NCBI GenBank assembly: GCA_964536375.1
Contig: CAZHXF010000018.1
Location: 1-45,409 of the forward strand
Direction: 5' to 3'
Source of the DNA: Desulfuromonas sp964536375
GTDB lineage: Bacteria; Desulfobacterota; Desulfuromonadia; Desulfuromonadales; Desulfuromonadaceae
Length of the DNA stretch: 45,409 bases
Shown here: piece after piece, positions 18,545 to 26,610 of the stretch
Layout of the letters: each line of letters starts with the position of its first letter
Numbering within the stretch: the stretch's first letter is position 1
Translations under genes and position numbers: made by a program
Notes under the pieces: model-generated
What the model was told of the DNA's origin: nothing
The model's database searches: none
Seen by the model: only the letters and a program-made list of their open reading frames with translations

Positions 18545-19035
18545 GCCGATATTCCAATCAAAAAAGTTATTATTGCTCTGTGAACCTTATCGGACAAATA
18601 CAATAATTGCTGTAGTTATTACAAATAAACGCTAAGTCAGGAAGCTTTTTTTAACAGACACCAGAAAATAACTTACACTGATCACTGTAGTTACTGGGGT
18701 TCCAACTATTACCATAATTATAACACATCCATGCGGACAATGTGCACACACCAAAAATACATATAACAACAATTAACTACATTGGAAGGGACTATACGCT
18801 TAGACCAAATCTATTTTCAAGATTATATAGATTATAATTCCAATTTAACTCATGCACAACCTCACCATCACATGCGTAATCTAAGGTGACATTCTTTACA
18901 TATTTACTTACTAAGCAATCAACAACGAAAATGCGACATTTGCAAACATGCCACGTTTACCTAAAACATATAATCCAGCTCAATTGCAGCATGTAATTTT
19001 CAATAGGTAGACGAATATAATCCACCGAATAAAAA
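18545..19035. other. AT-rich intergenic stretch upstream of the TPR-yhaV pair
   Basis: About 490 bp with no credible reading frame. It should hold the promoter of the TPR-yhaV pair, but no clear sigma-70 boxes or operator palindrome were seen. The composition is AT-rich, unlike the core genes to the left. Confidence 0.4.
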
Positions 19036-19330
19036 CCGTCGGACGATGCCCGACCTACAAGTGGGCAACCTCCCCCCTTTGTCACAGCCGAACGCAAGGA
19101 GCGTCATCGAGAAGGTTTTGCCTGCTAATTGTTTGAAGCGCAGCGAGTTTTAGCTGGCTTCTCGGTGTAAGCGATTGTAGTGAGGGAACCCGAAGGGCAA
19201 GACAACAGCGGGTTATGTTTTACATACTTTTGGATAATACTAAAAGTAGGGCGCAGTCCGGTGGTGCAACACCGGATTACTTCTATAAATGAACGTTATT
19301 ATCCATCCAATGAAAATTGATCAAATTCCA
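19036..19330 (+). repeat. 290-bp hairpin-rich dispersed repeat, copy B1
   Basis: It shares long blocks with 24893..25178, including a near-identical GAGGGAACCCG, GGGCAAGACAAC, GCGGGTTATGTTT and a closing ATCCATCCAATGAAAATTGA. Structures seen are a REP-like palindrome (GTCGG 19038..19042 with CCGAC 19050..19054), an inverted repeat ACTTTT/AAAAGT, and a 7-bp hairpin TCCGGTG/CACCGGA (19257..19276). It ends 45 bp past the stop of the minus-strand sulP gene. No coding capacity. Confidence 0.8.
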
Positions 19331-19375
19331 CAAACCAACAAATCAAAACCAAAATCAACTTAGTGTTATTGAAAT

Positions 19376-20905
19376 CTATAGTTTATCAACAACAAGTTTA
19401 TATGTTGGATCTTCCATTATATTAACTACGATTATTTTCTCAGCATCTTTCAGCATCTTTCTACAATCAGGGCTTAGATGCTTAAGTTGAATTTTTTTCC
19501 CGGCTTTGTGATAGCGTCCCGTTAGTTTATTCAATGCTTCAATTGCTGACATGTCAACAACCCGGCTTTCTTTAAAATCAATGACGACTTGATCGGGGTC
19601 GTTGAGAATGTCAAACTTTTCGTTGAAAACAGCCACAGATCCAAAAAATAGCGGTCCGTAGATCTCATAGAGCTTTGTCCCATCTTCAGCGATACTCTTT
19701 CTTGCCCGGATACGCTTGGCATTATCCCAGGAAAATATTAATGCTGAGATAATAACCCCAACAACTACAGCCAAGGCAAGATTGTGCAGTACTGCTGTGA
19801 CTAAGGTTACCAGTATCATGACGAAGGTATCTGAACCTGGCATTCGGTTAATAGTCCTCAGGCTCGCCCACTCAAAGGTTCCGATTGCCACCATTATCAT
19901 CAAACCGGTTAATGCTGCCATGGGAAGCTTTTCAACCAGATTTGCCCCGAACATAATGAAAACCAAAAGCATAACAGCAGCCACAATCGCTGAAAGTCTT
20001 GTTCTAGCTCCGTTGGAAACGTTAATCAGACTTTGCCCGATCATTGCACACCCACCCATACCAGAGAACACCCCAGACAACATATTGGCTGTTCCTTGGG
20101 CCATGGCCTCTTTGTTTCCAACTCCGCGGGTGTCTGTTATTTCATCTATAATATTAAGTGTTAGCAAACTTTCAATCAGCCCAACGCCAGCTACAATGGC
20201 AGCGTATGGGAAAATAATCGCAAGAGTCTCAAAATTGAAAGGGATATTGGGCAGATGAAATGGGGGGAATCCTCCTTGAATAGAGGCTATATCTCCGACT
20301 GTTTTTGTGTCGATATCAAAGCCCACCACAATCGCGAACACAGTTACAATTGCGAGCAATGAAGCAGGCACCGCCTTAGTCAGCTTAGGCAATCCCCAGA
20401 TAATAAGCATTGTTGTAAAAACCAACCCTATCAAGACATACAGTGGTGTTCCCGTTAACCAGGCACCTGAAGAATCTTTAAATTGCTCGAATTGAGACAT
20501 GAAAATGATAATGGCGAGACCATTAACAAAACCAAATATGACAGGATGCGGAACTAAACGCATCAATTTACCCAACTTGAAGGCACCGGCAGCAAACTGA
20601 ATAAGACCCGCTAGGACAACGGCGGCAAAGACATACTCCACCCCATGTGTCTTTGCTAACGTGACAACAACTACAGCGATTGCCCCTGTTGCACCGGAGA
20701 TCATCCCCGGTCGCCCGCCAAGGATGGCAGTAACCAAGCCCATAACAAAGGCCGCATACAAACCTGTCAATGGTGACAAGCCTGCTATCAGGGAAAATGC
20801 TACAGCTTCAGGAATCAAGGCCAGAGCTACTGTTAATCCCGATAAAATCTCAATCTTATAATCAACTGCTTGTGAAGAATCAAACAGCGGGAAGTACTTT
20901 TTCAT
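19376..20905 (-). CDS. SulP-family anion transporter with STAS domain
   Basis: This is a predicted inner-membrane sulfate, bicarbonate or other anion transporter of the SLC26/SulP family. The 509 residues show the N-terminal SulP signature (ALIPEAVAFSLIAGLSPLTGLYAAF, read in pieces), about 12-14 membrane segments to residue 400, and a cytoplasmic STAS domain (about 405-509) with DFKESRVVDMSAIEAL. The substrate cannot be told from sequence. The nearest subgroup by length and STAS is bicarbonate or sulfate type. The gene is monocistronic. Its ATG has a weak ribosome site. Repeat B1 lies just after its stop. Confidence 0.92.
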   Translation of the reverse strand: MKKYFPLFDSSQAVDYKIEILSGLTVALALIPEAVAFSLIAGLSPLTGLYAAFVMGLVTAILGGRPGMISGATGAIAVVVVTLAKTHGVEYVFAAVVLAGLIQFAAGAFKLGKLMRLVPHPVIFGFVNGLAIIIFMSQFEQFKDSSGAWLTGTPLYVLIGLVFTTMLIIWGLPKLTKAVPASLLAIVTVFAIVVGFDIDTKTVGDIASIQGGFPPFHLPNIPFNFETLAIIFPYAAIVAGVGLIESLLTLNIIDEITDTRGVGNKEAMAQGTANMLSGVFSGMGGCAMIGQSLINVSNGARTRLSAIVAAVMLLVFIMFGANLVEKLPMAALTGLMIMVAIGTFEWASLRTINRMPGSDTFVMILVTLVTAVLHNLALAVVVGVIISALIFSWDNAKRIRARKSIAEDGTKLYEIYGPLFFGSVAVFNEKFDILNDPDQVVIDFKESRVVDMSAIEALNKLTGRYHKAGKKIQLKHLSPDCRKMLKDAEKIIVVNIMEDPTYKLVVDKL

Positions 20906-21179
20906 AATAAATAGCTCAATTAAATAGTTGAAGGGATATGCCCATGATTGGGACTGCGGAGCAAAGTCTTTGTGAAAAATAAGGAGGGCGGGTCAAAGAG
21001 AAGTATTTTTTAAATGAGTGCAAATAATCGATAATAGGTAGTGGCTGATAAACAAATTAATCTTCTTTTCTAAAGCTGTATGGCAGCATGGTACACATGT
21101 TGTTTTACGCTTAAATTTTAGGGACAACTGACCACAGTATTTTGTGGGGCCGGCATATTTACCCTACGCAGGGACAGGT
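20906..21179. other. Intergenic stretch upstream of sulP
   Basis: This is AT-rich DNA with no gene. It should contain the sulP promoter. No clear operator or terminator was recognised. Confidence 0.35.
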
Positions 21180-21430
21180 GTCAACAGAAAGCGCAATTCC
21201 ACCCCCACTTTACTATCATATCCACCTGTTGGTTGTGCGTGGGCAGGAAAACTCTCTTGCGCGTTGCCGTGACTTAACCAATCAGATAGATACCCAATAC
21301 CTAAATCACACGCTTATGCACAGCGGTCGTATATTGCCGAATCGGGTTTATTCGTATCTGGGAGAAAGTGATGAATAACTGTAGACGGTGGCACGTTATA
21401 TAGAACAAAACCACATCAATGCCCCCAAAC
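21180..21430 (+). pseudogene. RAYT (REP-associated tyrosine transposase) fossil 1
   Basis: A decayed C-terminal half of a TnpA_REP/IS200-like Y1 transposase. In one plus-strand frame it shows YYHIHLLV (HUH metal motif HIH at 21217..21225), then HSGRILPNRVYSYLGESDE, a stop at 21376, and after that TVARYIEQN (RYIEQN at 21394..21411). This order matches intact RAYTs (NHVHLLV, SGTLWEGRF, SEDY, RYIELNP). The N-terminal third and the end are missing and two stops interrupt it. It shares the ARYIEQN block with the fossil at 28329. Confidence 0.7.
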
Positions 21431-21706
21431 TCACACCATTAATTGTCTGCAGCAGGGTCTTATTGACATTAAAATCCCTGCGTGCAATAAGAGCCATAAA
21501 CAGTTGGTAATATTCAGAGATTTTTGCCGCACAATAACGCAAAACTGGGGAGTGTCACTGTTTTTCATAAATATTGATGAATTCGCTTCATTTATTACAA
21601 TGTATCGTATTTACTTGAAAGCATGCATTGTTGAATAAATTCTAGTATTCATCAACTATCACGTTGATCGGAAGTTAACTTATCCACTTTACAAAGGGAC
21701 CTATAA

Positions 21707-22696
21707 ATGCGCAATATTTCGAAGATACTTCTACTCTTAATACTTTCCTTAAGTTTCTCCTTAATTTCTAGTGCGTTCGCTGCAGATAAACCGACTAAGG
21801 TTGATTTACAACATCTATCCTTTGATGAAGCATTAAAAAACTTTGGGCTGATGACAGATATCTATAGCACCGGTGATGCAACAATACTGTGTACTCCTAT
21901 TGGGGATAATACTGGCGTTTCCCAGGCAACAGGGGGGGCAATTCCTAGGGACGTGACTAAGATTGTTGAAACATCGTTAAATAACATCGGAGGTCATGTA
22001 ACACTAGCAACTTATGATCCTGCTCTGATACAGAATTTAACGGTTACTGGTTTTTCAGAATTCGCAAATAAAAGAATTCCAGATGTGTTTTTAAAGGGCG
22101 GCATCACAATGGTTGGCTTTGATGCAAAAAAGCCTGATAGCATAACCGTGACAATGGATTTTTTCCTGTCTGATTTCAAAACACTTGTAGCGCTTCCAAA
22201 TATACAGACATTTAACACTGTTAAGATGAATAGTAAAAAATCAGCTGAAACGATCTCAATTGAATTATCTGGCGTCAACTTAGAGATTGAAGGACAAATA
22301 AGAACACTAGAAGGCAAGCATGGAGCAATAAGACCAGTTGTTCAAGCAAGCATGATAGAACTGCTTGGTAGGTATTTAGTGATTCCATATTGGAGAGTTT
22401 TACCCGGAGCACATGAAGATTCTTATGTTATCGAAACATTGAAGAAAAATTACAAGAATTCAAACACAACTCAAAAAATACTTTTTGCACAAGAACAGTT
22501 ATTCTTACATGGTTACGACGTTGCTTTTAGCGGAGCTCTAGATAAGCGCACCATGGCAGCCTTTAAAAAATTTAAAAGTAGCATAAATACCGAAGAAGAA
22601 GCTTTGGCTGTTGGCGTTATTACAAAATTGTATCTGACGGTTCCTTTGACTGATAAAGCCTATGAACGTCGTGAAGTTATGGATAGTAAACAGTAA
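21707..22696 (+). CDS. Exported CsgG-like protein with peptidoglycan-binding-like C-terminus
   Basis: The 329-residue protein has a clear signal peptide (cleavage after SSAFA, about residue 25). Residues 30-220 look like the CsgG/TolB-N-type fold: IPRDVTKIVETSLNNIGG, TLATYDP, PDVFLKGGITMVGFD, and ASMIELLGRYLVIPYWRVLP. Residues of about 262-310 resemble a PG_binding_1 repeat (EQLFLHGYDVAFSGALDKRT). A periplasmic role near the cell wall is likely. The exact family is not recognised. AAGGGA precedes the ATG and a strong terminator follows. It is about 330 bp from the M99 peptidoglycan peptidase on the same strand. Confidence 0.65.
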   Translation: MRNISKILLLLILSLSFSLISSAFAADKPTKVDLQHLSFDEALKNFGLMTDIYSTGDATILCTPIGDNTGVSQATGGAIPRDVTKIVETSLNNIGGHVTLATYDPALIQNLTVTGFSEFANKRIPDVFLKGGITMVGFDAKKPDSITVTMDFFLSDFKTLVALPNIQTFNTVKMNSKKSAETISIELSGVNLEIEGQIRTLEGKHGAIRPVVQASMIELLGRYLVIPYWRVLPGAHEDSYVIETLKKNYKNSNTTQKILFAQEQLFLHGYDVAFSGALDKRTMAAFKKFKSSINTEEEALAVGVITKLYLTVPLTDKAYERREVMDSKQ

Positions 22697-22745
22697 ATTT
22701 TCAACATTCATAAAAAACGGCACTTCCCTACTATATAAAGCCTAT

Positions 22746-22785
22746 AAATGGCTACGCTGATGCGTAGCCATTTATTTTTTTTATT
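22746..22785 (+). terminator. Strong intrinsic terminator
   Basis: A perfect 12-bp stem (AAATGGCTACGC, 22746..22757, with GCGTAGCCATTT, 22762..22773) and a 4-nt loop TGAT are followed by ATTTTTTTTATT. It ends the transcript of the gene at 21707..22696. Confidence 0.92.
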
Positions 22786-22801
22786 ACTGTACATAAAATC
22801 T

Positions 22802-22957
22802 TTTAATTAAGACCAATATTCCGCTATCGCCACAAAGATCGTCACTCTCGCGCAGGCGGGAGTCTAGAAATCTATGCAAAACCTCTGGATACCCGCCTTC
22901 GCGAGTATGACGAATATCGGAAACAAAACCAGAGCGGAAGATTGGTGCTACTCAGGT
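22802..22957 (-). mobile_element. 155-bp MITE-like element, copy 3
   Basis: This copy is in the same orientation as copy 2. It begins TTTAATTAAGACC, a degraded left end, and ends GGTGCTACTCAGG. It is flanked by TAAAATCT (22794..22801) and TAAAGTCT (22958..22965), a 7-of-8 direct repeat. It separates the terminator from the M99 peptidase gene and lies close to where that gene's promoter should be. Confidence 0.9.
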
Positions 22958-23024
22958 AAAGTCTCAATGATCCTAGTACTCTTTGTCGAATAATTTATCC
23001 AACCGGAGTTTCAACTATCCTGCC

Positions 23025-24389
23025 ATGAAATCAATCCTGATCCTTCTCTGTCTAATTATGATCCCGGCACAGTTGTTTGCAAATGAGTTCAGTTTTCATC
23101 AAAAATCCGGCATAAAACCAGGACCAACATTACTCATCATTGGTGGCATTGACGGTGACGAACCAGGCGGCTTTCATGCTGCAGCGACACTGGTCACCCG
23201 GTATCATATTGAGCAGGGGAATCTGTGGATTGTTCCCAATCTAAACTTCCCCGCGATCCTCTCCCGAGTGCGCGGCACTATGAACCTCAAGTTTGCTCGT
23301 GTTGCCAAAAATGATCCCCAGTATTCATCAATTAAGAAAATTAAATCGATTATCACCGACCCACAAGTCGATCTGGTTCTCAATCTGCACGACGGCAGCG
23401 GTTTTTACCACCCAACCCGCATTAGCAGTCAACGCAACCCTAATCGCTGGGGACAGAGTTGTGTCATTGATCAGGAGCAATTGCCAGGAGCTAAATTCGG
23501 ACAATTGCGGAAGATGGCCGAAACAACCATCCAACAAGTCAACACGAAAGCCTTAACAAAAGATCATTTTTTTCACATAAAAAACATGATGACAGCAAGC
23601 ACAAAAGATGATATTCCGGCAAAAAAATCGCTATCCTTCTTTGCTATGCGGCACCACAAACCTACCATCGCCGTAGAAGCCAGCAAAAAACATCCAATCT
23701 ATCTGCGAACTTATTATCACCTGATAGCGCTGGAAAGCTTTATGCAGCAAATGGGGATCAAGTTCAGCCGAAATTTCCCTCTGACACTTGCAGGGGTAGA
23801 GCAGATCATTAAAGATGATGCGCTGATTTCCTTCGCCGAGGGGCGGATTCGGCTGGAACTGAACAATATGCGTACAACAATAAACCACTTTCCTCTTCCG
23901 AAAGCCGTGGAACCGGAGTTTACATCCCCCAACCCATTGGTGACCATCCAACCCAGTGAAGACCGGTATCGCATCCACTATGGCAACAATCGGCTAGCTT
24001 TTTTAGACCCTGAATACTTTGATCTTGATCGAAGTATTGCGGGGGTTGAAATGTTAATTGATGGTGTCCAGCAGCAGGTTAACTTTGGCTCAATCATTGC
24101 GGTGAGAAAGCAGTTTCTGATCAACAACCAGAAAGGGTATCGGATAAACGTTATCGGTTTTAAACAACCGGGTTATGCGAGTGATGGGAATTTTCAGATC
24201 CGTTATAGCCAACTCAAAAAGAGCTATTCCATCGACAAAGCAGGTCAAGTCTACCGAGTGGAAGTCTATCGGAAAGAGCGTTTCAGCGGTATGGTTCTGG
24301 TTAACTTTCGCCCCGAAAGCACAACGAAAGAAACCCGACTGGCACAAGCGACACCAACAAACCAAACTACCAACGAACGCCACAACTGA
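23025..24389 (+). CDS. M99-family peptidoglycan carboxypeptidase (Csd4/Pgp1-like)
   Basis: This is a predicted periplasmic DL-carboxypeptidase that trims the tripeptide stem of peptidoglycan, a cell-shape activity in Helicobacter Csd4 and Campylobacter Pgp1. From the ATG at 23025 it has 454 residues, with a signal peptide ending near QLFAN. The metal site reads GGIDGDEPGGF (Asp43, Glu46) and NLHDGSG (His122), and VEAS supplies Glu218. The positions track Csd4 (46, 49, 128, 222), but Asp43 stands where Csd4 has an unusual Gln. A beta-rich C-terminal half follows. The TTG 42 bp upstream has no ribosome site and was rejected. The ribosome site for the ATG is also poor. Confidence 0.85.
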   Translation: MKSILILLCLIMIPAQLFANEFSFHQKSGIKPGPTLLIIGGIDGDEPGGFHAAATLVTRYHIEQGNLWIVPNLNFPAILSRVRGTMNLKFARVAKNDPQYSSIKKIKSIITDPQVDLVLNLHDGSGFYHPTRISSQRNPNRWGQSCVIDQEQLPGAKFGQLRKMAETTIQQVNTKALTKDHFFHIKNMMTASTKDDIPAKKSLSFFAMRHHKPTIAVEASKKHPIYLRTYYHLIALESFMQQMGIKFSRNFPLTLAGVEQIIKDDALISFAEGRIRLELNNMRTTINHFPLPKAVEPEFTSPNPLVTIQPSEDRYRIHYGNNRLAFLDPEYFDLDRSIAGVEMLIDGVQQQVNFGSIIAVRKQFLINNQKGYRINVIGFKQPGYASDGNFQIRYSQLKKSYSIDKAGQVYRVEVYRKERFSGMVLVNFRPESTTKETRLAQATPTNQTTNERHN

Positions 24390-24892
24390 TACCACTAAGT
24401 GTATGAACTTCAGCAAGTTTTAGCGGATTTCTCGGTGTAAGCGATTGCAGTGAGGGAACCAACTAGGGCAAGACAACTGCGGGTCGTGTTTTGGCATCAG
24501 GGCACAGCGTACCGTACCCATTGTGCTGATTGTTATCAGCGACTTTATGAAAGTTGATCGCGTTTCCTAACATTTAAATCACAAACCAAAAATCAAATTC
24601 GCGGGTTTCGTCCCGCAAACGACGTACTTTTTTGGCTGGTCTCAAAAAAGTAAGCAAAAAACGACCTTTAAGTTCTACCCTCCGGGGGTCGCGATCTACC
24701 TACAATGAATATCTTTTCCTTTTACATATCACTGCGGTTTGGAGCCCTTAAGACCTCCAAATAGGTGACCTTTTGTTGCCTAGGCATTGAGTATTTTGGT
24801 TGTTAAATAACACTCAACTTTTTCCGTGGGACTTTACCTCGCCGCTTACGCTAGTTATAGCCGACGAACGAAATAAGTGTCACCAAATCAAA
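24390..24892. other. Intergenic stretch with partial repeat copy
   Basis: About 500 bp without a credible gene. It contains the partial repeat B3 (24405..24492) and a segment around 24601-24660 with GCGGGTTTCGTCCCGC, a short palindrome, followed by paired ACTTTTTT and AAAAAAGT blocks (24627..24652) that could form a hairpin. It looks like accumulated extragenic repeats. Confidence 0.45.
24405..24492 (+). repeat. Partial copy B3 of the 290-bp repeat
   Basis: It shares the central block with B1 and B2: AGTTTTAGC, TTTCTCGGTGTAAGCGATTG, AGTGAGGGAACC and GGGCAAGACAAC, ending in GCGGGT. The hairpin half and the tail are absent. It follows directly the stop of the M99 peptidase gene. Confidence 0.7.
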
Positions 24893-25178
24893 CGGTTCCC
24901 GACCTACAGCACCAAATTTCCCCATTTGTCGCCGCCGAACGCAATGAGTGTCAGCGAGAAGGCTTTGCCGCTAATTGTGTGAGCGCTAGCGTGTTTTAGC
25001 GGGTTTCTCGTTGACAGCGATTATAGTGAGGGAACCCGCTAGGGCAAGACAACTGCGGGTTATGTTTCGCATACTTTTGGATAATACTAAAAGTATGGCG
25101 CGGTCCGGGTGCGCGTAACCCGGATTACTTTAGCCGCTGAGTGTCATTATCCATCCAATGAAAATTGATCACTTTCCA
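24893..25178 (+). repeat. 290-bp hairpin-rich dispersed repeat, copy B2
   Basis: This is the best preserved copy. It holds a 9-bp hairpin CATACTTTT (25070..25078) with AAAAGTATG (25089..25097), and a 7-bp hairpin TCCGGGT/ACCCGGA (25104..25124). Compared with B1 the second stem has swapped base pairs but keeps pairing. It ends with ATCCATCCAATGAAAATTGA, 43 bp before the stop of the minus-strand gene at 25221. Confidence 0.8.
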
Positions 25179-25220
25179 CTACCATCACTCTCAACTTAAC
25201 TAAAAAGCTACGCGACCAAA

Positions 25221-25985
25221 CTACTTAACAGCAACCCCACTATAGGCCACGCCATAATTGTTCATATTTGGATCAGCCGCACAGAATGCAATGCGATACT
25301 CGCCCTGTGACGGCGGCATGAAAGATGCGCTAAAAAGACCCTTAGTCTTACCCGCCTGCATAGGAATTTTCTCTATGAGCTTATCATCTTTCCAAATCCA
25401 TGCCGAAACTTGGTATTTATTTGCATCCCACAAACCTGCTGGCTCAACCGCGCAACCACACAGCATAGTGACATAGGTGGACAATTCGACACTCTCACCA
25501 AGTTTAGATTTGCTGTTGCTATATGGTGTCAAAGGGACAACGACAAATCCATACAGCTCGAAGACAATCCCATCTCCTTGTACATGCTGGCCCGGCAACA
25601 CCCAAATTGTACGACTACTCTTCACCGCGGTTAAACCACCCGCCTGTGGTCCGTGGATGCGAATTTCCACTTGCGTAGGTTCGACAATATCAATGGTAGC
25701 ATTGTAGCTTGCCGTTTTTTCATCACTGATACTTTGACCACGCTGAATCGGTTGCTTCATCAAAGTGTCTGTACTACCAGTGCCACCAAGAATTAAGCCA
25801 TGATCAAGCACTTGGTCAGAATTTACATCTATTATTGAGACATTCACCCCAGCCATACCAGTGCCAATAAATTTGGCATCATGCGCTTTAGCACGGATAG
25901 TGAGATGTGTCGGTACGGCAAAAGCCGTTGTGGTCAGCAAGAGAAGTAGCGATACTGGGATCAGAAAAAAACCAAATTTTTTCAT
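25221..25985 (-). CDS. Exported protein of unknown function with CGC motif
   Basis: The 254-residue protein has a signal peptide (MKKFGFFLIPVS onward, cleavage near TAFA). The rest looks all-beta, with possibly two or three immunoglobulin-like or carboxypeptidase-regulatory-like domains: an N-terminal domain at about 25-120, and a C-terminal one at about 150-254 ending in GEYRIAFCAADPN. A Cys-Gly-Cys pair (VTMLCGCAVEPAGLW) may bind metal or form a disulfide with the late Cys in FCAAD. I do not recognise the family. The gene stands alone between repeat B2 and MITE copy 4. AGGAG lies 13 nt before the ATG with a small hairpin between. Confidence 0.6.
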   Translation of the reverse strand: MKKFGFFLIPVSLLLLLTTTAFAVPTHLTIRAKAHDAKFIGTGMAGVNVSIIDVNSDQVLDHGLILGGTGSTDTLMKQPIQRGQSISDEKTASYNATIDIVEPTQVEIRIHGPQAGGLTAVKSSRTIWVLPGQHVQGDGIVFELYGFVVVPLTPYSNSKSKLGESVELSTYVTMLCGCAVEPAGLWDANKYQVSAWIWKDDKLIEKIPMQAGKTKGLFSASFMPPSQGEYRIAFCAADPNMNNYGVAYSGVAVK

Positions 25986-25986
25986 G

Positions 25987-25999
25987 GTGATAAAATCAC
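25987..25999. promoter_or_regulatory. Small palindrome between ribosome site and start codon
   Basis: GTGAT-AAA-ATCAC lies just upstream of the ATG at 25985, inside the 13-nt space between AGGAG and the start. Folding in mRNA would shorten that unusually long spacing, or it could be a binding site. Only the sequence is visible. Confidence 0.3.
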
Positions 26000-26068
26000 T
26001 CCTATTATTTAAAGAAAACTTTCAACAGATTCTGCGGAAGGAAAATATGAAGCTATGGTTTCATTTAT

Positions 26069-26223
26069 CCTGAGTAGCACTAATCTTCCGCTCTGGTTCT
26101 GTTCCCCGTATTCGTCATCCTCGCGAATGCGGGGATCCAGAGGTTTTGCATAACTTTCTAGACTCCCGCATGCGCGAGAGTGACGACCATTTTGGTAACA
26201 GCGGAAGATTGGTATTAATTAGG
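26069..26223 (+). mobile_element. 155-bp MITE-like element, copy 4
   Basis: This copy is in the same orientation as copy 1. It starts CCTGAGTAGCACTAATCTTC and ends GATTGGTATTAATTAGG. It is flanked by a perfect 8-bp direct repeat TCATTTAT (26061..26068 and 26224..26231), the clearest target-site duplication in the window. It lies 84 bp upstream of the start of the exported protein gene. Confidence 0.93.
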
Positions 26224-26610
26224 TCATTTATTATCTTTTTCGTGGGCAACTATAGACCTTATTCGTTGATCCTGTAAAATATTTTATGTAAATAGTCACA
26301 GTCAACTACAACCAGAACACGGGTAAATCATAAGTAAATAAACACGCAAGCAAGGGTCGCTCCCCCCCCCTATCTCCCTTCCCATCTCATCATCGCCCGC
26401 TATTAGCATAAATACATGCCAAGAAGCGCTCGCATATTAACTACTGGATAGCACCATCATGTTACCAAAGGCGTTAATAACCACGCCACTGTGTGTTTTG
26501 ACGACCGAAAAACGGGAACATCACTAATATTACAGATTATGTAATGTGGTAAACTATTAACTGTTACTAAATATAGCTAGCAAAACAAATACCTGTGAAA
26601 GGTTATCAAA
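26224..26610. other. Intergenic stretch upstream of selO
   Basis: About 390 bp with no gene. It contains a run of nine C (26362..26370). An AT-rich stretch just before selO should include its promoter, but no confident boxes were found. Confidence 0.35.

Noticed and set aside
21142..21378. A 78-residue plus-strand frame taken as a gene
   Set aside because: Its C-terminal part is the RAYT fossil, the start is a non-ATG without ribosome site, and homology continues past the stop.
24800..24982. A 60-residue plus-strand frame between M99 and the exported protein gene
   Set aside because: It runs into the B2 repeat, has no ribosome site and resembles nothing known.
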